From: Nitrospirota bacterium
Lineage (GTDB): Bacteria; Nitrospirota; 9FT-COMBO-42-15; HDB-SIOI813
Reading direction: 5' to 3'
DNA length: 11,073 nt
Assembly (NCBI GenBank): GCA_016234155.1
Contig: JACRGZ010000194.1
Location: 1-11,073, forward strand
Shown: positions 6,482 to 11,073 of the stretch, piece after piece
Layout: each line of letters starts with the position of its first letter
Position numbering within the stretch: the stretch's first letter is position 1
The notes under the pieces: generated by a model
The model's database searches: none
What the model saw: only the letters and a program-made list of their open reading frames with translations
Told to the model about the DNA's origin: nothing
Position numbers and translations under genes: made by a program

Positions 6482-6916
6482 ATGAAAACTATATCAGCTA
6501 AAAAAGAAGATGTAAAAAGAGAGTGGTATTTAGTGGATGCAGAAGGGGAGGTTCTTGGAAGATTGTCCTCCCAGGTTGCGGCTGTCCTGAGGGGGAAGCA
6601 CAAGCCCATATTTACACCCCACGTTGATACGGGAGACTTTGTAATAGTTGTAAATGCAGGCAAGGTGAGGCTTACAGGCAACAAGGTTGGTGATAAGGTC
6701 TACCAGCGCCATACAGGGTATCCTGACGGGCTTAAAAGTGAGAGCCTGCGGAACTATATTGAGAAGAAGCCTGATGAGCTTGTAAGACGTTCAATAAGGG
6801 GGATGCTGCCGAAGAATAAGCTTGGACAGGCGATGTTTAAAAAGCTCAAGGTATACAGCGGCCATGAGCACCCGCATGAGGCACAGATGCCAAAAACATT
6901 TGAGATAAAGGAGTAA
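6482..6916 (+). CDS. rplM: 50S ribosomal protein L13
   Basis: A 144-residue large-subunit protein of normal length that binds 23S rRNA early in assembly. Typical sequence: KREWYLVDAEGEVLGRLSSQ near the N-terminus, AAVLRGKHKPIFTPHVDTGD, the Y-x-RHTGYPDGLK block, RRSIRGMLPKNKLG and the ending HPHEAQMPKTFEI. The ATG at 6482 is preferred to the TTG at 6464: AGAGGG (6471-6476) lies 5 nt upstream of it, and L13 homology starts with MKTISAKKED. First gene of the rplM-rpsI operon, directly behind the promoter at 6428-6456. Confidence 0.97.
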   Translation: MKTISAKKEDVKREWYLVDAEGEVLGRLSSQVAAVLRGKHKPIFTPHVDTGDFVIVVNAGKVRLTGNKVGDKVYQRHTGYPDGLKSESLRNYIEKKPDELVRRSIRGMLPKNKLGQAMFKKLKVYSGHEHPHEAQMPKTFEIKE

Positions 6917-6921
6917 AATAT

Positions 6922-7314
6922 ATGAGTGCAACAGCATATCAGGCAACAGGGAAGAGGAAGAACGCAATAGCACGTGTACGGTTAGTATCCGGTGAGGGTA
7001 AGATCATAGTAAATGAGCGGAGTATAGAAAATTACTTCAAGACTCCGGTCCTGATGCGGTATGTCAGACAGCCTCTTGAGGTTGTAAACATGACAGATAA
7101 ATTTGATGTTTATGCCAATATCGCCGGCGGGGGTATTGTAGGGCAGGCTGGTGCATTAAGGCACGGGATAGCAAAAGGACTGCTTGCAGTAGACCCGGCC
7201 CTCAGGGGCGCCCTGAAAAGTAAAGGTTTTCTTACGAGGGACTCTCGTGAAAAAGAGAGAAAGAAGTATGGGCAAAAAGGGGCCAGGAAGAAGTTCCAAT
7301 TCTCAAAGAGATAG
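6922..7314 (+). CDS. rpsI: 30S ribosomal protein S9
   Basis: A 130-residue small-subunit protein whose C-terminal tail reaches the decoding centre near P-site tRNA. Family blocks seen: ATGKRKNAIARVRLVSGEGKI at the N-terminus (GKRK-x-A-x-ARV), the IAGGGIVGQAGALRHGIAKG loop, LLAVDPALRGALKSKGFLTRDSRE, and the invariant basic end FQFSKR, so the gene is complete. AAGGAG (6908-6913) ends at the rplM stop codon and sets the ATG 8 nt later, which shows translational coupling with rplM. Confidence 0.97.
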   Translation: MSATAYQATGKRKNAIARVRLVSGEGKIIVNERSIENYFKTPVLMRYVRQPLEVVNMTDKFDVYANIAGGGIVGQAGALRHGIAKGLLAVDPALRGALKSKGFLTRDSREKERKKYGQKGARKKFQFSKR

Positions 7315-7325
7315 TATTTTTAATG

Positions 7326-7467
7326 TAAAATTCTAAATCCGAAATTCTAAATCCTAAACAATATCAAATGACAGAAACTCAAAATTCAAAACTTTTTTGA
7401 ACATTTGCCCTGAACTTGTTTCAGGGTTGGATTTGTTTAAGATTTAGATATTAGAATTTAGAATTTA
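7326..7467. repeat. Large imperfect inverted repeat downstream of rpsI
   Basis: An AT-rich left arm (7326-7363, AAATTCTAAATC motifs, ending CCTAAACAA) is roughly complementary to 7431-7467 (TTGTTTAAGATTTAGA then TTAGAATTTAGAATTTA). Inside is a smaller hairpin CCCTGAA / TTCAGGG (7408-7414, 7420-7426). With the adjoining 130-bp element this fills the 302-bp gap between rpsI and argC. No gene is seen there. The inner hairpin lacks a T-tract, so a terminator role is unproven. Confidence 0.6.
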
Positions 7468-7478
7468 ATCTTTTAAGA

Positions 7479-7608
7479 GAGGCTCTTGCAAAAGTATAAA
7501 AAGATTGTCATTCCCGCATGGTTTAAGCGGGAATCTGGTGTTTTATTGCAGAAAACCATATCCCCGATAAAACATTTCGGGGATGACATGGACTTTTGCA
7601 AGAGCCTC
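7479..7608. mobile_element. MITE-like element, copy 1 (upstream of argC)
   Basis: A 130-bp non-coding element with a perfect 17-bp terminal inverted repeat, GAGGCTCTTGCAAAAGT at 7479-7495 and its complement at 7592-7608. Internal hairpins are ATTCCCGC/GCGGGAAT and TCCCCGA/TCGGGGA, and the GTCATTCCCG near the left end mirrors CGGGGATGAC near the right, so the whole element is self-complementary. AAGA immediately precedes (7475-7478) and follows (7609-7612) it, a likely target-site duplication. It encodes no transposase and would need one in trans. A second copy of identical length lies at 10944-11073. Confidence 0.85.
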
Positions 7609-7616
7609 AAGAGATA

Positions 7617-8657
7617 ATGCTTAAAATAGCTGTAGCCGGGGCAAGCGGATATACTGGAGGTGAGCTTTTAAGACTCCTTGCCCAACACCCCTATGTCCAG
7701 GTTGTTTCTGTCACGTCTGAGAGGTCTTCAGGAAGACCGGTCGCAGAGATATTTCCATACCTTAAAGGATTCTATGATTTAACCTTACAACCCCTTAATA
7801 CAAAGGCTATAACAGAAAAGGCTGAATTTATATTTGCGGCACTTCCGCACGGATCGTCTATCGGGGCGGTTTCAGACTTTATAGAGATGGGCAAGAGGGT
7901 GGTTGATTTAAGCGCTGACTTCAGGTTAAAAGACCCTCTTCTTTATGAAGAATGGTACGGGTTGAAACACTCAAACAAGGCATTGCTTGATATGGCCGTT
8001 TATGGTCTGCCGGAGGTATACAGGGTAAAGATCAAAGGCGCCCAGCTTGTGGCAAACCCGGGTTGTTATCCTACTGCTGCCATATTGGCGCTGGCGCCGC
8101 TGCTGAAGAACAGGATAGTAAGCCGTGAACACATCTATATAGATGCCAAGTCGGCAATATCAGGGGCGGGAAGGTTACCTGCCCTTCCGTATCACTTCCC
8201 GGAGGCACACGAGGGGATGGAGGCATACAAGGCCGGCACTCACAGGCATACCCCGGAGATAGAGCAGGTGCTGTCAGAAATTTCAAGGGCGCCTATGCAT
8301 GTCTGTTTTGTGCCACATCTCATACCCGCGAACAGGGGTTTGTTGTGTACTGTTTATGCCCCGGCAGCATTCGATGGAGATGCAGCGGATATTGTTGCCA
8401 TTTACAAGGAGTTCTATCATGATGAGCCGTTTGTGAGGGTACTTGAGGCAGGGAGGCAGCCAAATATAAGGGATGTAAGGGGGGCAAACTTCTGTGACAT
8501 AGGCATTGCCCTCGATAAGCGTAACGGGTGCATTATTGTCACATCTGCTATTGACAACCTTGTAAAGGGTGCAGCAGGTGCGGCAATACAGAATATGAAT
8601 ATAATGATGGGATTTGAGGAGACCGCAGGGTTGAAGCAGCCCGGGTTGTTTCCATGA
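7617..8657 (+). CDS. argC: N-acetyl-gamma-glutamyl-phosphate reductase
   Basis: Third step of arginine biosynthesis: NADPH-dependent reduction of N-acetylglutamyl-5-phosphate to the semialdehyde. The 346 residues have the NADP-binding GASGYTGGELLRLL (8-21), AALPHGSS (74-81), VDLSADFR (96-103), the catalytic cysteine in NPGCYPT (C150), ISGAGR (181-186), GTHRHTPEI with the catalytic-region histidines (~207-215), and the typical end MGFEETAGLKQPGLFP. ATG 7617 matches the family start. An in-frame TTG at 7596 would add seven residues encoded by the end of the 130-bp element and is rejected. The Shine-Dalgarno is only AAGAG (7609-7613), just outside that element, so the insertion may have altered initiation. 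argJ follows, making an arg gene pair. Confidence 0.96.
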   Translation: MLKIAVAGASGYTGGELLRLLAQHPYVQVVSVTSERSSGRPVAEIFPYLKGFYDLTLQPLNTKAITEKAEFIFAALPHGSSIGAVSDFIEMGKRVVDLSADFRLKDPLLYEEWYGLKHSNKALLDMAVYGLPEVYRVKIKGAQLVANPGCYPTAAILALAPLLKNRIVSREHIYIDAKSAISGAGRLPALPYHFPEAHEGMEAYKAGTHRHTPEIEQVLSEISRAPMHVCFVPHLIPANRGLLCTVYAPAAFDGDAADIVAIYKEFYHDEPFVRVLEAGRQPNIRDVRGANFCDIGIALDKRNGCIIVTSAIDNLVKGAAGAAIQNMNIMMGFEETAGLKQPGLFP

Positions 8658-8678
8658 ATGATGCAGGATTAAAAGATA

Positions 8679-8699
8679 GGGTCATGGGTCATGGGTCAT
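8679..8699. repeat. Three tandem GGGTCAT heptamers
   Basis: Exact units at 8679-8685, 8686-8692 and 8693-8699, in the 98-bp gap between argC and argJ. Heptamer tandems also occur at ~1970 (GGTAGCA) and 10921-10941 (AAATCAA). Confidence 0.8.
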
Positions 8700-8707
8700 G
8701 AAAATTC

Positions 8708-8728
8708 CCCTCCCCTTCAAGGGGAGGG
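8708..8728. repeat. C-rich palindrome between argC and argJ
   Basis: CCCTCCCC (8708-8715), TTCAA loop, GGGGAGGG (8721-8728), followed by further G-runs up to 8745. Same family as 455-487 and 2348-2370. No T-tract follows, so it is unlikely to stop transcription into argJ completely. Confidence 0.7.
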
Positions 8729-8755
8729 ATAGGGTGGGGATGGGGTTATTTTCAG

Positions 8756-9955
8756 ATGAAAGAAATACCAGGCGGCATAACGGCGCCTAAGGGCTTCCTT
8801 GCCTCAGGCGTATATGCAGGCATAAAGCGCAACAAGAAATTAGACTTAGCGCTAATCTACAGCGAGAGAGATGCAGTCATGGTAGGCGCTTTTACCACCA
8901 GCAAGGTGAAGGCGGCCCCTGTCATATTAACGCAGAGACAGGTCAGGAGAGGGATTGCGAGGGCCGTGATTGTCAACAGCGGCAATGCCAATGCCTGTAC
9001 AGGTAAACCGGGTATGGAAGATGCGATAGAGATGGCGGAAATGACAGCAAGAGCCCTCTCCATAAATAAGAACCTTGTCTGCGTTGCGTCAACAGGAGTC
9101 ATAGGTGAGCCTCTCCCGATGGAAAGGATAAGGCCGGCCATAAAAATGGCATCAGAAGGTATTTCAGCAGACGGCGGCAAGGATGCAGCCGCTGCCATTA
9201 TGACCACAGACACATTCCCTAAGGAGGTTGCAGTCAGGGGAAAGATAGGCGGCGAGATGGTTACGATCGGCGGGATAGCAAAAGGCTCAGGGATGATATA
9301 TCCCAGGATGGCCACCATGCTTGCCTTTATAGCGACAGATGCGGTTATAGACAGGGAATCTCTGAATAAGATTTTCAGTAAGGCTGTGGGTGGTTCCTTC
9401 AACAAAATTACTGTTGATGGGGATACGAGCACAAACGATATGGTGCTATGCATGGCAAATGGTATGGCAGGGAACTGCCGGCTGGATGAGAAGGGACTTG
9501 TTCAGTTTCAGGGGATGTTGGAGCACGTCTGTGGCAGGCTCTCTAAGATGATAGTGAAGGACGGGGAAGGCGCCACAAGGCTTGTAGAGATAAGGGTCAG
9601 GGGGGCAAAAAACAGCATGGATGCAGAGAAGGTCGCTTTTGCAGCGGCCAATTCCAACTTAGTAAAAACGGCCCTTTTTGCCGGTGACCCAAACTGGGGC
9701 AGGAGAATGGCTGCGATAGGATATTCAGGGGCCCATGTCCGGGAGGACCGCATTATAATATCCTTTAACAAGGTGGTTATGGTAAGAAACGGGACCGGTA
9801 TGGGGAAAGAGGTTGAACGAAAGGTTGCTGAGGTGATGAGTAACAAAGAATATTCGATTACAATAGACCTCAATGTAGGTAATGCGGAGACATCGGTATG
9901 GACATCAGACTTATCCTATGATTATGTAAAGATCAATGTGGCGTACAGGTCGTAA
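8756..9955 (+). CDS. argJ: Bifunctional ornithine acetyltransferase / N-acetylglutamate synthase
   Basis: ArgJ moves the acetyl group from N-acetylornithine to glutamate, recycling it between the fifth and first steps of arginine synthesis. The proprotein cleaves itself into alpha and beta chains. The 399 residues are of normal length. Signatures: IPGGITAPKGFLASGVYAGI (4-23), NSGNANACTG (74-83), the oxyanion-hole TGVIGEP (113-119), KGSGMIYPRMATMLAF with the autocatalytic nucleophile T187 in the ATM motif, DTSTNDM, and GDPNWGRRMAAIGYSG. Nothing here tells whether it keeps the acetyl-CoA-dependent synthase activity. ATG 8756 is the natural start, but the ribosome site is poor (GGGG about 12 nt upstream), unusual beside the ribosomal genes here. 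It probably shares a transcript with argC across a 98-bp repeat-filled gap. Confidence 0.96.
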   Translation: MKEIPGGITAPKGFLASGVYAGIKRNKKLDLALIYSERDAVMVGAFTTSKVKAAPVILTQRQVRRGIARAVIVNSGNANACTGKPGMEDAIEMAEMTARALSINKNLVCVASTGVIGEPLPMERIRPAIKMASEGISADGGKDAAAAIMTTDTFPKEVAVRGKIGGEMVTIGGIAKGSGMIYPRMATMLAFIATDAVIDRESLNKIFSKAVGGSFNKITVDGDTSTNDMVLCMANGMAGNCRLDEKGLVQFQGMLEHVCGRLSKMIVKDGEGATRLVEIRVRGAKNSMDAEKVAFAAANSNLVKTALFAGDPNWGRRMAAIGYSGAHVREDRIIISFNKVVMVRNGTGMGKEVERKVAEVMSNKEYSITIDLNVGNAETSVWTSDLSYDYVKINVAYRS

Positions 9956-9985
9956 TTGAGTAGATGAGTGAATGAGTATTTGTTC

Positions 9986-10014
9986 TTGCATATTTAGTCA
10001 GGTTATGCTAATTT
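9986..10014 (+). promoter_or_regulatory. Possible promoter for rpsB
   Basis: TTGCAT (9986-9991), 17-bp spacer, TAATTT (10009-10014) in the AT-rich 121-bp gap before rpsB, leaving a leader of about 55 nt. Both hexamers are imperfect, so this is a weak prediction. The change from arg genes to a ribosomal gene makes a promoter here likely. Confidence 0.35.
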
Positions 10015-10076
10015 TCTCAGTTGGGTTTTAAAATGTCGTCAACGTGCAATAATACAGAACTGGAGGGTAATAACGT

Positions 10077-10874
10077 ATGACTGTAGTAATTAAAGAACTT
10101 CTTGAGGCAGGTGTACACTTCGGCCATCAGACTAAGCGGTGGAATCCGAAGATGAAAAAATACATATTCGGAGAGAGGAATGGTATATATATTATCGATC
10201 TCCAGAAGACCATGGTAAACTTTGATGCCGCCTGTGAATTTATAAAAGATGTTGCCGCACAGGGAAAACCTGTCTTGTTTATAGGCACCAAGAGGCAGGC
10301 ACAGGATATAGTTGAAGGTGAGGCCAAGAGGTGCGGTATGTTTTATATAACACAGCGATGGCTTGGCGGGATGCTCACAAACTTCCTTACCATAAGGAAG
10401 AGTATTGATAAGTTCCGGAAGTTTGAGAAATTGAAGGAAGATGGCACCATGGAACAGTTGCCAAAGAAAGAGGTCTCAAGGATTGAGAAGAAGATGGTTC
10501 AGATGGATAAGATATTCGGCGGGATTAAGGGTATGTCAGTAGCGCCAGGCGCTGTCTTTGTGGTGGATACAAAGATGGAGGCTATTGCTGTACATGAGGC
10601 GAACAGGCTTGGGATACCTGTCATTGGTATAGTTGACACTAATTGCAATCCGGAAAACATAGATTTTGTAATCCCGGGCAATGATGATGCTATAAAGGCT
10701 ATAAGGCTGATCTGTTCAAAGATAGCAGATGCGATCATAGAGGGAAGGGCTGTTTATGAGGCTAAGGGTGGAGTAAAGCGGGAGATTGCAGTAAAAGGGG
10801 TGGAAGTTGAGGAGGGTGAGCCGGAGATTGTTGAAGAGGAGAAGGCAGCAACAGGGTTGGATGAGGAGGTGTGA
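10077..10874 (+). CDS. rpsB: 30S ribosomal protein S2
   Basis: Late-assembling small-subunit protein near the 16S rRNA 3' end that works with S1 at initiation. The 265 residues begin with the classic IKELLEAGVHFGHQTKRWNPKM and continue YIFGERNGIYIIDLQKT, FIGTKRQAQD, RWLGGMLTNF-x-T-I-x-S, and the C-terminal IPVIGIVDTNCNP and IPGNDDAIKAIRLI. An acidic tail of about 25 residues (EVEEGEPEIVEEEKAATGLD) extends beyond the core, as in many bacteria. GGAGG (10062-10066) is 10 nt before the ATG. rpsB is normally followed closely by tsf; here the next 199 bp hold a tiny reading frame and a 130-bp mobile element, so tsf must lie beyond the window, if present. Confidence 0.97.
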   Translation: MTVVIKELLEAGVHFGHQTKRWNPKMKKYIFGERNGIYIIDLQKTMVNFDAACEFIKDVAAQGKPVLFIGTKRQAQDIVEGEAKRCGMFYITQRWLGGMLTNFLTIRKSIDKFRKFEKLKEDGTMEQLPKKEVSRIEKKMVQMDKIFGGIKGMSVAPGAVFVVDTKMEAIAVHEANRLGIPVIGIVDTNCNPENIDFVIPGNDDAIKAIRLICSKIADAIIEGRAVYEAKGGVKREIAVKGVEVEEGEPEIVEEEKAATGLDEEV

Positions 10875-10894
10875 GCATAGACAGGGGAGGTTAT

Positions 10895-10945
10895 ATGACC
10901 GGAAAAAGAGGTGCAATAAGAAATCAAAAATCAAAAATCAAATGA
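10895..10945 (+). other. 16-codon reading frame with strong ribosome site, ending in the mobile element
   Basis: GGGGAGG (10884-10890) stands 4 nt before ATG 10895. The frame reads MTGKRGAIRN, then low-complexity codons from AAATCAA repeats, and stops at TGA 10943-10945, whose last two bases are the first two of the 130-bp element. The start signal looks genuine, but the peptide does not resemble the N-terminus of elongation factor Ts, the expected neighbour. It may be a gene start cut off by insertion, or chance. Confidence 0.3.
10921..10941. repeat. Three tandem AAATCAA heptamers
   Basis: Units 10921-10927, 10928-10934 and 10935-10941 are exact and lie two bases before the second 130-bp element. 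Confidence 0.8.
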
Positions 10946-11073
10946 GGCTCTTGCAAAAGTATAAAAATGTTGTCATTCCCGCATGGTTTTAGCGGGAATC
11001 TAGTGTTTTATTACAGAAAATCATATCCCCGATAGAAGATTTCGGGGATGACATAGAGTTTTGCAAGAGCCTC
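10944..11073. mobile_element. MITE-like element, copy 2 (downstream of rpsB)
   Basis: 130 bp, the same length as copy 1 with about 10 substitutions and no gaps by eye. The left end is GAGGCTCTTGCAAAAGT. The right end (11057-11073) is its complement except for one change (G for C at 11058). Both internal hairpin arm pairs are kept, while the loops carry several of the differences. The element ends on the last base of the window, so its right flank and any target duplication cannot be seen. Confidence 0.85.

Noticed and set aside
7596..7616. TTG start giving argC seven extra residues
   Set aside because: Those codons come from the terminal repeat of the mobile element and its flank, and ArgC homology begins at MLKIAVAGASGYTG.
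8679..8699. CRISPR-like array
   Set aside because: Contiguous 7-bp tandem units with no spacers.
8857..9453. 198-codon minus-strand frame inside argJ
   Set aside because: Antisense shadow of a well conserved gene, with hydrophobic low-information translation.
10895..10945. Start of tsf disrupted by the element
   Set aside because: MTGKRGAIRN does not resemble the N-terminus of elongation factor Ts, so it is recorded only as an unexplained short frame.

Overview
This window reads as bacterial chromosome, probably a Gram-negative from the Nitrospirota / Desulfobacterota / NC10-like range. That placement is an inference. It rests on a CFI-box C-terminal domain, a DUF4416 protein, a TMTC-type membrane-TPR protein, the order rplM-rpsI-argC-argJ-rpsB, and very dense small palindromic repeats. 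No phage, plasmid, CRISPR, tRNA or rRNA signature is visible.

Layout. Positions 3-1547 hold dTDP-sugar genes: a 5'-truncated RmlC-like epimerase and rmlB, giving dTDP-deoxysugar precursors for surface glycans. Positions 1627-3585 encode a multi-pass GT-C/TMTC-like protein with five TPRs, a plausible protein or surface glycosyltransferase. A two-gene minus-strand unit follows (6369 down to 3681): DUF4416, then a secreted eight-repeat beta-propeller with a CFI-box C-terminal membrane anchor. Facing it across a short divergent promoter region is rplM-rpsI (6482-7314) behind a near-consensus sigma70 promoter. Then come argC and argJ (7617-9955; arginine synthesis with acetyl recycling) and rpsB (10077-10874).

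The unusual content is repetitive. A 130-bp MITE-like element with 17-bp terminal inverted repeats occurs twice (7479-7608 and 10944-11073, about 92% identical by eye). The first copy ends 8 bp before the argC start codon and is flanked by AAGA on both sides. Several other palindrome families lie between genes, and some lie inside reading frames without breaking them. DUF4416 carries a 132-bp (44-codon) element bounded by a perfect 9-bp inverted repeat. The TMTC-like gene carries a GGTAGCA-repeat hairpin in one inter-helix segment and two further palindromes in another. The last codons of the propeller gene are made of C-rich repeat.

No new enzymatic or defence system is evident. The strongest candidate for novelty is this community of mobile palindromic elements tolerated in frame within proteins and placed against gene starts.
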